In this document: in pieces, positions 6,167 through 15,135 of the stretch
Layout: each line of letters starts with the position of its first letter
Numbering within the stretch: the first letter of the stretch is position 1
NCBI GenBank assembly: GCA_020444515.1
Contig: JAHLKX010000005.1
Span: forward strand, 422,988 to 486,987
Origin: Bacteroidota bacterium
GTDB lineage: Bacteria; Bacteroidota; Bacteroidia; Bacteroidales; JAADJA01
Length of the DNA stretch: 64,000 bases
Direction of reading: 5' to 3'
Notes under the pieces: model-generated
Told to the model about the DNA's origin: nothing
The model's database searches: none
What the model saw: the letters and a program-made list of their open reading frames with translations, nothing else
Made by a program: the position numbers and the translations under genes

Positions 6167-8590
6167 TCACTTAAGTATCACTATTGTGATTCCACTGCCA
6201 CCCCGTTCGATGTGTTCGTCTTTGAATTGTTTGATTTCAGAAACACTTTTAAGGTAATCGTGGATGAGGTTTCGCAGAATGCCAAAGCCTTTACCGTGCA
6301 GTATCCGCACTTCACGGATGTTGAGTAATATTGCATCGTCAATATATTGACGGACCAACTCCAGGGCCTCTTCGCCTCGCTTCCCCCTTACATCCAGTTG
6401 TAGTTTGAAATTTGACAGTTTGTCATTCATGTCATCCATTATGCCGGAGTAGCTGGTCTTTCGTTTTGTTATAGGTTGATTCTCTGACTTTCCTTTAATC
6501 TTTTCCACTTTTGAAAGTTGGGTCCTGAAAGAAATGGAATTGAAGGCGATAATAATCTCATCATCGAGGATTGAAGTAACTTCGCCTGTGATATTTTGTT
6601 CAGGTACTTTGACCAGATCGCCTATCTTGATTTGTGTATCTTTTTTTGCTTTTTTACTGGTAACAATTTCTTTTTTTTGTTGTGCTGGTTCATGTTTGGC
6701 TTTTTTTCCTGAAATTTCTGCTGCTTTCTTTTCAATCTTTTTTCGCATGGCTTTGGTTCTGGATTTATCAGCTTGTGACTCCCGGATGTCTTTTATGGTT
6801 TTCTCGATGAGTTTGTTTGACGATTCAATGACTTCCAATGCTTCCTTCCTGGCTTTGGCAATGATTTCCGATTTACTGGTTTCAAGATCGCCGGATAATT
6901 TTTCATATTTATCGATCATCTCGCTTAGGAATGAATCGGCCAGGCGCAACTCCTCTTCCTTTTTTTGAATCTCCCTTTTTTTAAGATCCAGTTGCTGCAA
7001 TTGTTGTTCGAAATCCAGTTGCTGGGTCCCGGTTTTTTGCTCTGCCAGTTTGAGTATTTTTTTAGGAAATCCAATTTTTTTCGCAATTTCAAAAGCAAAT
7101 GAACTACCGGGCTGACCAATTTTCAATTCATACAAAGGTTCGATCTTTTCAGCATCAAACAGCATGGCGCCGTTAATAATTCCATTGCCCTCGCGCGCCA
7201 GCACTTTCAAATTAGCGTAATGGGTAGTAATGATACCAAAAACTTGCTTATGATTCAGGTTTTCAAGAATAGCCTCTGCTATGGCACCTCCCAGTTGTGG
7301 TTCGGTTCCGGTTCCAAACTCATCAATAAAAAATAAAGAATAGGCATCGCTATTCAATACAAAATTTTTCATATTGAGCAGGTGTGAACTATAGGTACTC
7401 AAGTCATTCTCCAGGGATTGCTCATCTCCGATGTCGATGAACATGTTTTTGAATAAACCAGCTTCTGAATCTGGCTGAACAGGAATCAATAAACCACATT
7501 GCAACATGTATTGAAGCAAAGCCACTGTTTTTAAGCAAACCGATTTCCCACCAGCATTCGGACCGGAGATGACCAATATTCGCTGATCTGAATTAAGATG
7601 AATATTTAACGGTACGACCTTCTTGCCCATTTTTTCATGATGCAGAAATAAAAGCGGATGCATGGCCTTTTGCCAGTTGATAAGGGGATGTCCATGAAGT
7701 TTCGGTTTTACAGCCCTGATCTCAATAGCAAACCTTGCTTTTGCTCGGATAAAATCAAGCATTCCAACCAGCCGGTAAGCCTCTGTTAATTCCTGTATAT
7801 AAGGTCTGATAAACTCACTGAATGTTTTCAAAATATGAATGATCTCGCGACGCTCTGCGTTTTGCAATTCACGAATTTCATTGTTCAGTTCGAGCACCTC
7901 ACCGGGCTCCAGATAAACAGTCTGTCCCGTAGCAGATTCGTCCAGCACAAAACCTTTGATTTTCCGTTTATGCGTGGCTGGAATTGGAATCACCGGGCGA
8001 CCATCGCGGATGGTAACCTCTACGTCGGAAGCAATCCATCCAGACTGTTTGGCAGCTTTCAGCGTTTGATTGATCTTTCGGTCGACAGCGCTAAGTTTGC
8101 TTTTGATTTTCTTTCTGATTTCCGAAAGTCTGGCGGAAGCATTGTCACGTATCTCCCCTTTTTCGTCAATCAATTGCTCGATTTTTATGGGAATGGATTT
8201 ATCAACATTGATCTGATCTGCAAGTTCCTTTATTGCGTGAAAAGAGCTGGCTTCGGTTGTGCTGAAGTAAGCAATGATATCTATAATTGTCGACAGGGAT
8301 GATTTCAGATCAAACATTTTTTCCTGTTCAATATAACTTCCCTGAATTTGAATTCGGTTGAGCTCATTTGTCAGGTCAAAATAATCTTGTGAGGGGAAAT
8401 TTGGCTGAATTAGAAGCAATTGCCTGAAGGCTTCGGTTTGATCCAGTCGTTTTTTCAATTGTTCATAATCCGAAATAAACCTGACCTTCCCGGCGTAACG
8501 TTTACCCTGGTCACTAAAGCAGGATTCATCCAATTTTGAGCGGATCTGATCAAATTCAATTTTGTTTTCAAAGTTTTTCGGATATAGCAT
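6167..8590 (-). CDS. mutS2: Endonuclease/recombination suppressor MutS2
   Basis: 807 residues, the normal MutS2 length. The N-terminal core/lever helices come first, then the ATPase domain with Walker A GPNAGGKS, FIDEFGTGTEP (Walker B) and TTHYANLK (H-loop). A long coiled coil with alternating K/E follows (about residues 510-640), then a KOW-like segment (KIGDLVKVP) and a C-terminal Smr domain with LDVRGKRGEEAL and LHGKGFGILR. There is no mismatch-recognition domain I, as expected for MutS2. The family acts on branched DNA and, in Bacillus, rescues collided ribosomes; both are family knowledge. ATG 8590 has a promoter-like element 29 bases upstream. Confidence 0.97.
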   Translation of the reverse strand: MLYPKNFENKIEFDQIRSKLDESCFSDQGKRYAGKVRFISDYEQLKKRLDQTEAFRQLLLIQPNFPSQDYFDLTNELNRIQIQGSYIEQEKMFDLKSSLSTIIDIIAYFSTTEASSFHAIKELADQINVDKSIPIKIEQLIDEKGEIRDNASARLSEIRKKIKSKLSAVDRKINQTLKAAKQSGWIASDVEVTIRDGRPVIPIPATHKRKIKGFVLDESATGQTVYLEPGEVLELNNEIRELQNAERREIIHILKTFSEFIRPYIQELTEAYRLVGMLDFIRAKARFAIEIRAVKPKLHGHPLINWQKAMHPLLFLHHEKMGKKVVPLNIHLNSDQRILVISGPNAGGKSVCLKTVALLQYMLQCGLLIPVQPDSEAGLFKNMFIDIGDEQSLENDLSTYSSHLLNMKNFVLNSDAYSLFFIDEFGTGTEPQLGGAIAEAILENLNHKQVFGIITTHYANLKVLAREGNGIINGAMLFDAEKIEPLYELKIGQPGSSFAFEIAKKIGFPKKILKLAEQKTGTQQLDFEQQLQQLDLKKREIQKKEEELRLADSFLSEMIDKYEKLSGDLETSKSEIIAKARKEALEVIESSNKLIEKTIKDIRESQADKSRTKAMRKKIEKKAAEISGKKAKHEPAQQKKEIVTSKKAKKDTQIKIGDLVKVPEQNITGEVTSILDDEIIIAFNSISFRTQLSKVEKIKGKSENQPITKRKTSYSGIMDDMNDKLSNFKLQLDVRGKRGEEALELVRQYIDDAILLNIREVRILHGKGFGILRNLIHDYLKSVSEIKQFKDEHIERGGSGITIVILK

Positions 8591-8619
8591 CTGTTGAAAC
8601 CCTTATTCAATTTCTGCTG

Positions 8620-8627
8620 CAAAAGTA
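8620..8627 (-). promoter_or_regulatory. -7 element of mutS2
   Basis: Minus strand reads TACTTTTG (exact TAnnTTTG) about 29 bases before the mutS2 ATG. No clear TTG at the expected -33 distance. Confidence 0.45.
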
Positions 8628-8733
8628 TAATTCCCTGCAGATAATTCATAATGAAATAAATAGTGGTAAATTTTTTCCCCACGATAAGGTCGCAATTTAG
8701 ATTGATTCTGCATGGGAATCTAATTTGAAAGAT

Positions 8734-8741
8734 TATCTTTG
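8734..8741 (+). promoter_or_regulatory. -7 element upstream of the OB-fold-like lipoprotein gene
   Basis: TATCTTTG, an exact TAnnTTTG match followed by C as in many Bacteroidota promoters, 83 bases before the ATG at 8825. The -33 element is not clear. Confidence 0.45.
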
Positions 8742-8824
8742 CAAAAAATTGAAACCTGAATTAGCTTTAGTTCAGTTGATTGAGAAAGTAACAAATTATT
8801 ATAATCATTAGAAAACAAGAAAAA

Positions 8825-9379
8825 ATGATCAAGAAATTCTTATTTATGATGGCTCTTGCTGCATTCTTTACCTCATGCGGAGGTGGTGCCGGAACCGATG
8901 AAAATGTCCAGGATGAAACTACATCCATGGAAGCTACACAAAACGAAGTCCCAATGATTGCTATTGGTGAGTTTGATTCCAAAGCTGGTGAATTTGTCGA
9001 CCAGGAAATTATGGTTGAAGGAATTGTTGACCACGTTTGCAAACATGGCGGCAAAAAATTATTCCTTGTTTCAGATGAAGGAGATCTTCATGTTGATTCA
9101 GATACCCGTTTTGATGAAGCGCTTACAGGAAGTGATATTAAAGTCAAAGGAATTGTTCGCGAATTCAGGGTGGATGAGGCCTATTGCCTCAAAATGGAAG
9201 AGGATAACATCCAAAGTCACAAAAAAGGAGAGACCGATGAAGACCTCTATGAGATGAAAATGGCTCAGATAAAAGAATATAGGGATTCGATGGCAGCAGC
9301 AGGTGTTGACCATCTTTCTTTTTATTCTGTCGAGTACGTCTCACATGAAGTGAAGGATGTCAAGAAAGAGGAGATTTAA
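8825..9379 (+). CDS. Lipoprotein with an OB-fold-like domain
   Basis: 184 residues. It starts with MIKKFLFMMALAAFFTSC, a lipoprotein signal with Cys18 as the lipid site, followed by an acidic spacer. The middle, about residues 57-122, alternates strands in an OB-like pattern: EIMVEGIVDHVCKHGGKKLFLVSD, then a second half IKVKGIVREFRV. The HVCKHGGK cluster of Cys and His could hold a metal or heme, but this is a guess. The C-terminal third is helical and charged. A PepSY-type membrane protein gene follows 105 bases downstream on the same strand, hinting at a shared role in the cell envelope. I do not recognise a named family with certainty. Confidence 0.7.
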   Translation: MIKKFLFMMALAAFFTSCGGGAGTDENVQDETTSMEATQNEVPMIAIGEFDSKAGEFVDQEIMVEGIVDHVCKHGGKKLFLVSDEGDLHVDSDTRFDEALTGSDIKVKGIVREFRVDEAYCLKMEEDNIQSHKKGETDEDLYEMKMAQIKEYRDSMAAAGVDHLSFYSVEYVSHEVKDVKKEEI

Positions 9380-9484
9380 AGCATTTCTCTCTTGTTATTG
9401 AATTAACCCTGTTAACTATATTGCAGGAATGCATGCAGTTTGGTTGGCAGGGTTTTAAAATATACCATCTTATCAAATCTTGTT

Positions 9485-10042
9485 ATGAAGATACTAAGGA
9501 AGTGGAGTCGCATTTTACACCGTGATATAGGCTTCTTTTTTATAGGTGCCTCAATTATTTATGGATTGTCAGGTATTGCCCTTAACCATTTACGCGAGTG
9601 GAATCCAAATTACGTGGTTAAGCGTGAATATGTGGAAACAGATATTTCACTCCAAAAATCAGCCCAGGTAAAAAACAATATTCTGCAGTTTCTGGAGGAT
9701 ATTAAACAGAAGGAGAATTATAAAAGTCATTATTTTCCTGAACCGGGTTATCTTAAAATTTTTCTGCGTGGAGGATCTTCAGTTTATATGAATACTGATA
9801 CCGGTGAAGGTGTCGCTGAATACCTTACCCGAAGACTGGTATTTTATCAAGTAAATTATTTGCATTATAACCCCAATGCCTGGTGGATGTGGTTCTCGGA
9901 TATTTTTGCTGGGGCTTTAATCCTGTTGGCCATTACTTCCATTTTTATGGTTCGCGGGAAAAAAGGAGCCTGGGGTCGGGGTGGAGTTTACATTGCCCTG
10001 GGGATCATTATTCCCATTGTCTTCCTCATAATTTTTTCTTAA
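9485..10042 (+). CDS. PepSY-associated transmembrane protein
   Basis: 185 residues from the ATG at 9485 (MKILRKWSRILHRDIG); an upstream in-frame start would add 15 unconserved residues. One membrane helix lies near the N-terminus (GFFFIGASIIYGLSGIAL), then a periplasmic-type segment with a PepSY-like fold (HYFPEPGYLKIFLRGGSSVYMNTDTGEG), then LHYNPNAWWMWFSDIFAGALILLAITSIF and a last helix. The WSRILHRD start and the WxWFSD motif are typical of PepSY_TM proteins, some of which take part in iron or heme handling. The lipoprotein before it is a likely partner. Function is inferred from family only. Confidence 0.75.
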   Translation: MKILRKWSRILHRDIGFFFIGASIIYGLSGIALNHLREWNPNYVVKREYVETDISLQKSAQVKNNILQFLEDIKQKENYKSHYFPEPGYLKIFLRGGSSVYMNTDTGEGVAEYLTRRLVFYQVNYLHYNPNAWWMWFSDIFAGALILLAITSIFMVRGKKGAWGRGGVYIALGIIIPIVFLIIFS

Positions 10043-10059
10043 ATCAAATTCATTTATCC

Positions 10060-10067
10060 TAAATTTG
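10060..10067 (+). promoter_or_regulatory. -7 element just upstream of the beta-mannosidase gene
   Basis: TAAATTTG, an exact TAnnTTTG match, ends only 4 bases before the ATG at 10072. Transcription from it would start at or next to the start codon, giving a leaderless message. Confidence 0.4.
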
Positions 10068-10071
10068 CTTT

Positions 10072-12573
10072 ATGCAAAGGTTTTCAGGATATGGTTTTCT
10101 TTTTGTCAATATTTTGACAATCTTTCTTTTTTCTTGCAATCAAATCAAGGTAAATCAGGTTAGTTTAGACAGTAATTGGTACTTTAAAAACGATACGTCT
10201 CAAACCTGGTTAATTGCTACAGTTCCGGGTTCTGTGCATACTGACTTGCTTTCGAATGATGTCATTCCCGATCCGTTTTTTGGTGAAAATGAAAAACAAT
10301 TGCAGTGGATTGGCGAAATCAACTGGAGCTATAAAACAACTTTCACAGCAGATGACGTCCTTGAAAATGATCATGTTGAACTGGTCTTCGATGGGCTCGA
10401 CACCTATGCTGAAGTTTATCTGAATGATTCACTGATCCTGGAAGCCGATAACATGTTCCGGCAATGGACCGTTGAAGTAAAAGATCAGCTCAATAAAGGG
10501 GAAAACGAGCTTCTGGTCAAATTTACAGCGCCTGAAAAAATTGAACGGAAAAAAGCAGCAGAATTACCTTATCATTTGCCTGATTCAAGTGGATTCACCC
10601 GCAAAGCACCTTATCAATACGGCTGGGACTGGGGGCCGAAATTTCTTACACAGGGTATTTGGAAACCGGTTTACCTGCAGGGTTGGAACAATGTGCGAAT
10701 CAATGATATTCACGTTTATACCAAATCGATAGCGGACTCGGTGGCAACAATGGAAATCTCATTCGATATTGAAAGCACTCAAAATCAAACTGCTGAAATC
10801 AGCTTTACTACAAACAACCGGACTTATTCGGAAAAAATCGCTATTAAAAAGGGATCCACCGTTTTCACGAAGGAAATTTTCATTGCCGATCCCAAACTGT
10901 GGTGGCCGAACGGGATGGGTGATCATCCGCTTTACAATTTAAATTTTGAGGTAGGTGCAAGAAAAACCAGGGTTTCTGATTCTGTAGAATTTGGAATCAG
11001 AATGATTGATCTGGTCCGGGAAAAAGATTCCATCGGCGAATCTTTCTATTTCAGCATCAACGGCCAACCCTTTTTTGCCAAAGGGGCCAACTATATTCCA
11101 GAGGATAATTTCCTGTCAAGGGTTACAAATGTAAAATACCGGCAAACCATTCAAAACGCTGTCGATGCCAACATGAACATGCTGCGGGTGTGGGGCGGTG
11201 GCATCTATGAAAAAGATATTTTTTATGATCTCTGCGATGAGCACGGCATTCTCGTGTGGCAGGATTTTATGTTTGCCTGCAACATGTATCCGGGTGATTC
11301 GGCTTTCCTGGAAAATGTAAAACAGGAAGCCGAATACCAGGTGAAACGGTTGCGAAATCATCCTTCTATCGCGTTGTGGTGCGGCAACAATGAAGTGTCG
11401 GAGGGATGGCATAACTGGGGATGGCAGGAAGCGTTCAATTATTCATTCGTTGATTCTACTGAATTATGGAATCATTACTTGCAAATTTTCGAATCAATTT
11501 TGCCTCAGGCAGTATTCTCCAATTCTCCAGGTTTAGCCTACATCCCATCTTCACCCAAGATCGGCTGGGGTCATGAAGAAGCTCTTAAAGAGGGCGACAT
11601 GCATTACTGGGGTGTTTGGTGGGGCGAAGAACCTTTTGAAGTTTACGAACAAAAGGTTGGACGGTTCATGAGTGAATACGGTTTTCAGGGATTTCCTGAT
11701 CTTAGAACATTGGATTCCTGTCTGAGCTCTGCTGACAAAAACCTTCAATCTTTGGCATTGCTAAACCACCAGAAACATCCCAGGGGAATGGAATTGATCA
11801 AGACATATATGGAGCAGGATTTCCCGGTTCCGGATGATTTTAAGGAATATAATTACGTTAGCCAGTTGGTACAGGCTCATGGAATCAGTATGGCAATTGA
11901 GGCGCAACGACGAGCCATGCCGCAATGCATGGGTACACTCTACTGGCAGTTGAATGATTGCTGGCCGGTGATCTCCTGGAGCAGCATTGATTATTACAAT
12001 CGCTGGAAAGCACTGCATTACCGCATTCGGGAAATTTATAAAGATGTATTGATCTCATTTGAGAATCACGAAAATGAGGTGAAGGTTTTTATTATTTCCG
12101 ACCATCAGAATGACATTCAAGCAGACCTGGAACTCAAAATCATTGATTTTGAAGGTAACATAAAGTGGCAAAAAAATACGGCCATCCAGATTAATAATAC
12201 ATCATCTGGAATTTATGAGTCCATTGATATATATGGGATTCCCCAAAATAATCATGTTCTATCGGCGAAGTTGATTTCGGGTGACTCACTGCTAGCGCAA
12301 AACCTGTTTTACTTTGTGTCACCGAAAGACCTCATTTTGTCGAAACCCCGTATCACCAAAGAAATTACTCATGATAAAAACGGATTCCGGATCATGCTGT
12401 CAACTGATAAACTGGCTAAAAACGTTTATTTGTTCACCGATGCAGAGGGCCATTTTTCGGATAACTTTTTCGACTTGCTGCCAGGTGAGGTAAAAACGAT
12501 TTCCTTTTTAACAAATTCCGGGGATGATGAAATAGGTGTAAAAATCTTTTCCTTAAATGATCTTGTTCATTGA
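10072..12573 (+). CDS. Beta-mannosidase, glycoside hydrolase family 2, lipoprotein
   Basis: 833 residues with an N-terminal lipoprotein signal (LTIFLFSCNQ). The sugar-binding jelly roll follows (ELVFDGLDTYAEVYLND), then an immunoglobulin-like sandwich (WWPNGMGDHPLYNL) and the TIM barrel. In the barrel, LRVWGGGIYE, the acid/base Glu441 in WCGNNE and the nucleophile Glu535 in MSEYGFQGFPD are all present, as is LYWQLNDCWPVISW. These are diagnostic for GH2 beta-mannosidases that release mannose from the non-reducing ends of beta-mannosides. As a lipoprotein it probably sits in the periplasm or on the outer membrane. No SusCD pair is near, so it is not part of a visible polysaccharide utilisation locus. 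Confidence 0.92.
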   Translation: MQRFSGYGFLFVNILTIFLFSCNQIKVNQVSLDSNWYFKNDTSQTWLIATVPGSVHTDLLSNDVIPDPFFGENEKQLQWIGEINWSYKTTFTADDVLENDHVELVFDGLDTYAEVYLNDSLILEADNMFRQWTVEVKDQLNKGENELLVKFTAPEKIERKKAAELPYHLPDSSGFTRKAPYQYGWDWGPKFLTQGIWKPVYLQGWNNVRINDIHVYTKSIADSVATMEISFDIESTQNQTAEISFTTNNRTYSEKIAIKKGSTVFTKEIFIADPKLWWPNGMGDHPLYNLNFEVGARKTRVSDSVEFGIRMIDLVREKDSIGESFYFSINGQPFFAKGANYIPEDNFLSRVTNVKYRQTIQNAVDANMNMLRVWGGGIYEKDIFYDLCDEHGILVWQDFMFACNMYPGDSAFLENVKQEAEYQVKRLRNHPSIALWCGNNEVSEGWHNWGWQEAFNYSFVDSTELWNHYLQIFESILPQAVFSNSPGLAYIPSSPKIGWGHEEALKEGDMHYWGVWWGEEPFEVYEQKVGRFMSEYGFQGFPDLRTLDSCLSSADKNLQSLALLNHQKHPRGMELIKTYMEQDFPVPDDFKEYNYVSQLVQAHGISMAIEAQRRAMPQCMGTLYWQLNDCWPVISWSSIDYYNRWKALHYRIREIYKDVLISFENHENEVKVFIISDHQNDIQADLELKIIDFEGNIKWQKNTAIQINNTSSGIYESIDIYGIPQNNHVLSAKLISGDSLLAQNLFYFVSPKDLILSKPRITKEITHDKNGFRIMLSTDKLAKNVYLFTDAEGHFSDNFFDLLPGEVKTISFLTNSGDDEIGVKIFSLNDLVH

Positions 12574-12633
12574 TCTTAACATCCTGTTTCGCATCAATCA
12601 ATCTAAAAAGGTGGGAAAAAATTCAAACAAAAT

Positions 12634-12664
12634 TTGACTATCAGATTTTTAGGTTGTATTTTTA
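12634..12664 (+). promoter_or_regulatory. Promoter of the T9SS protein gene at 12709
   Basis: TTGAC (12634-12638), 18 bases, then TATTTTTA (12657-12664), one mismatch from TAnnTTTG. The TTG that would start a longer reading of the next gene is this -33 box, which argues for the ATG at 12709. Confidence 0.5.
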
Positions 12665-12708
12665 TAACACCTATTAATGACCCTTATTCATATCTTAAAA
12701 CAAGAACC

Positions 12709-14157
12709 ATGAAAAAGTTATACCTGTCTTTCGTTATTTTATTTGTCATTTTTTCAATACTTCCAACTTCAGCTCAACCTCCCGATACCCTATGGACAAA
12801 AATACTAAGCGGTCAGATGGGAAAGTCTGTTTTTCCAACGTCAGATGGTGAATTTGTTATTGGTGGTTATAAAAGTGTTGATGGCTTCCGTGATTTTTAT
12901 ATTGCTAAAACAGATGAATCAGGAAACCTGCTTTGGGAGTATACCTATGGATTTGAAGGGATCAGTGAGACGATGAATTGCATGATTGAAACCTCTGATG
13001 GTGGTTATATGATGGCTGGCAATACTTCTGAAGATCCCCCAAGTACAACCTATTCAGATAATCTGCTTGTGAAAACTGACGCAGATGGTTTGCTGGAATG
13101 GATGAGTGTAGTTGGAGCAAATGATGAATCCGATTCACCCAATTGTATTGCGGAAACATTTGAAGGAGGTTTTATAATGACAGGTTCCATTTGGTTTGAT
13201 GGCTATAACGGATATGACATAACACTTACCAAGGTCAATGAATTGGGTGCATTCGAATGGAAGCAGCACTATAATTTTGAACAGGGGAAAGCCGATTATG
13301 GGAATTGGGTTGAGGTGGCCCCTGATGGTAGTTATCTCGTAACAGGCGAAACACAGGCTTATAATGAAAATTACGATTATGATGCTTTCATCATGAAAAC
13401 CAGTCCATTAGGAACAATCGAATCGTTCATCAATATTGGAGAAGACTGGCCCATGTATGAAGGTGCATATCGGCTGTTGCAATGCTCTGACGGACATTTG
13501 TTGATTTGCGGCTATCAAAATAACAATAACATTGACAACAACTGGTATGTGGTCAAGACCGGTGAGGATGGTTGGACCCATACCATTGGAGGTTCTTATC
13601 ACGATAAAGCTTTTAATGCCTGCGAGACTGCGGATGGAGGTTATGCTGTTACAGGCACCTACTACCTGAATGATAACTGGAATAGTTTCATAGTAAAATA
13701 TAGCAGTGATGGAGATACATTGTGGACAAAAATGTGGGGAGATCCGGATCATTCCCGACACAATTATGCTATTAAGGAGCTGGATGATGGTGGTTTTATC
13801 ACTGTTGGTTCCATTACAACGGGTCCAACAGCAACCGGTATTTATTTGACCCGTCTCCTTCCAGGCTCCAGTAGCGGAATAGAAACCAGCGAGTTAAACT
13901 TACTGGAAATGGTGAATTTTCAGCCAAATCCTTTTGATGAATCAACCATCCTTTCATTCAAAATGTTGGATGATAGCTGGTTAGCGGTCAGGGTTTTTGA
14001 TATTACCGGAAATTTAATTGTTACTGTAACCGAAGAAGAAGTGGGACAAGGATTACACAGTTTTATTCTTGATGAAGAATTTGCACCCGGTATTTATTTT
14101 TGCAAAATTCAGGCAGGGAATCACACAATTACAAAAAAGCTTATCCGGACGAAATAG
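12709..14157 (+). CDS. Secreted beta-propeller-like protein with T9SS sorting domain
   Basis: 482 residues from ATG 12709. A signal peptide (MKKLYLSFVILFVIFSIL...SAQ) leads into about seven repeats of the type D-G-G-Y/F-x-x-x-G with TD.GNLLWE and TDADGLLEW, the delta-60-like repeat seen in many secreted Bacteroidota proteins and likely to form a propeller. The last 80 residues are a T9SS type A C-terminal domain: NFQPNPFDESTILSF, FDITGNLI, FAPGIYFCKIQAG and a basic end. It should be exported by Sec, moved across the outer membrane by T9SS and anchored or released. It resembles the protein encoded at 23099-24694. The ligand or surface role is unknown. Confidence 0.85.
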   Translation: MKKLYLSFVILFVIFSILPTSAQPPDTLWTKILSGQMGKSVFPTSDGEFVIGGYKSVDGFRDFYIAKTDESGNLLWEYTYGFEGISETMNCMIETSDGGYMMAGNTSEDPPSTTYSDNLLVKTDADGLLEWMSVVGANDESDSPNCIAETFEGGFIMTGSIWFDGYNGYDITLTKVNELGAFEWKQHYNFEQGKADYGNWVEVAPDGSYLVTGETQAYNENYDYDAFIMKTSPLGTIESFINIGEDWPMYEGAYRLLQCSDGHLLICGYQNNNNIDNNWYVVKTGEDGWTHTIGGSYHDKAFNACETADGGYAVTGTYYLNDNWNSFIVKYSSDGDTLWTKMWGDPDHSRHNYAIKELDDGGFITVGSITTGPTATGIYLTRLLPGSSSGIETSELNLLEMVNFQPNPFDESTILSFKMLDDSWLAVRVFDITGNLIVTVTEEEVGQGLHSFILDEEFAPGIYFCKIQAGNHTITKKLIRTK

Positions 14158-14184
14158 TTACTTTTGACAGCAAACTTTTAGCCT

Positions 14185-15033
14185 ATGCAAAAGAAAATTG
14201 CCCTGTTGTTATTTTTATCCCTAGCTCTAGTTTCAGTGCTTTTTTCACAAAATAACCTGACCGTTTTAAGTTATAATATTTGGTTCGATAATCCATCGAA
14301 TACCGACCATCCGTGGTCGGAGAGAAAGTCCGGCGTCATAGAAACGTTGCAAAAACTCAATCCGGATATATTTTGTCTGCAGGAAGCTATGATCAACCAG
14401 GTTCATGACCTTCAATTCGGCTCCTACCAGTATGCAGGTGTAGGTCGGGATGACGGCAAAGATGCCGGTGAATTTTCTGCAATATTTTACGATACTACCC
14501 GATTTGAGCGGTTGGATGCAAATACTTTCTGGCTTTCTGAAACACCTGACAGGCCGGGTTCGAAAGGATGGGATGCTTTTTGCGTGCGCATTGCTACTTG
14601 GATTCAATTGAAGGATATTGAATCCGGAAAAACACTTTTTGTTTTTAATACCCATTTTGATCATGTAGGTGACACAGCGAGGCTGGAAAGTTCAAAACTC
14701 CTCAAAAAAAAGATCGAAGAAATATCCCTGGAAAGTCCTGTGATTCTCACCGGAGATTTTAATTGTAAAAAAGGATCAGGTCCCTACCAGGTAATCGTAG
14801 ATCCAAATCAGTCATTGATTTTGCAGGATAGCCGTGATGTAGCACGCGATCTTGTCATTGATCCCGAGTATTCATTTGTAGGTTCTGACTGTATCGGCAA
14901 AAAGGGCGATATTATAGACCATATCTTTGTTTCATCTAACCTGCATGTGCAAAAAGCTTTCATTTATGACAATTGTGTTATCGGTAATTGTCCTTCAGAT
15001 CATCTACCGTTAATTGTTAAATTGGTTTTTTGA
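14185..15033 (+). CDS. Secreted endonuclease/exonuclease/phosphatase family enzyme
   Basis: 282 residues with a signal peptide (KIALLLFLSLALVSVLFSQ). The EEP fold motifs are all visible: LSYNIWFDN, FCLQEA (metal-binding Glu), FNTHFDH (catalytic His), LTGDFNCKKG (Asp/Asn pair), DIIDHIFVS and SDHLPLIVK (Asp-His). The enzyme should hydrolyse a phosphodiester in a magnesium-dependent way outside the cytoplasm; the substrate could be DNA, RNA, an inositol phosphate or a sphingomyelin-type lipid. It begins 27 bases after a T9SS cargo gene but has no sorting domain of its own. Family call is firm, substrate is not. Confidence 0.88.
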   Translation: MQKKIALLLFLSLALVSVLFSQNNLTVLSYNIWFDNPSNTDHPWSERKSGVIETLQKLNPDIFCLQEAMINQVHDLQFGSYQYAGVGRDDGKDAGEFSAIFYDTTRFERLDANTFWLSETPDRPGSKGWDAFCVRIATWIQLKDIESGKTLFVFNTHFDHVGDTARLESSKLLKKKIEEISLESPVILTGDFNCKKGSGPYQVIVDPNQSLILQDSRDVARDLVIDPEYSFVGSDCIGKKGDIIDHIFVSSNLHVQKAFIYDNCVIGNCPSDHLPLIVKLVF

Positions 15034-15064
15034 CAGGAAACATAAAAACAGGCTGCTCCTCTGC

Positions 15065-15095
15065 TTGACTTTTGGCGGTCATTTTTGTACTTTAG
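15065..15095 (+). promoter_or_regulatory. Possible promoter of the YCF48-like T9SS gene
   Basis: TTGAC (15065-15069), 18 bases, TACTTTAG (15088-15095), about 40 bases before the ATG at 15136. The -7 part has two mismatches from TAnnTTTG. Confidence 0.35.
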
Positions 15096-15135
15096 GAGGC
15101 TTAAAATAAATGTTTGTTCTCTGAAAAAATTAGTC

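Noticed and set aside
6534..6968. 144-codon plus-strand frame opposite the mutS2 coiled coil
   Set aside because: The hydrophobic serine-rich product is the expected antisense reading of a lysine/glutamate-rich coiled coil.
7835..8302. 155-codon plus-strand frame opposite mutS2
   Set aside because: Antisense to a complete MutS2 with all motifs; no start context or family match.
12634..12708. Upstream in-frame TTG extension of the T9SS gene
   Set aside because: The TTG is part of a TTGAC -33 box; the ATG at 12709 begins a clear signal peptide.
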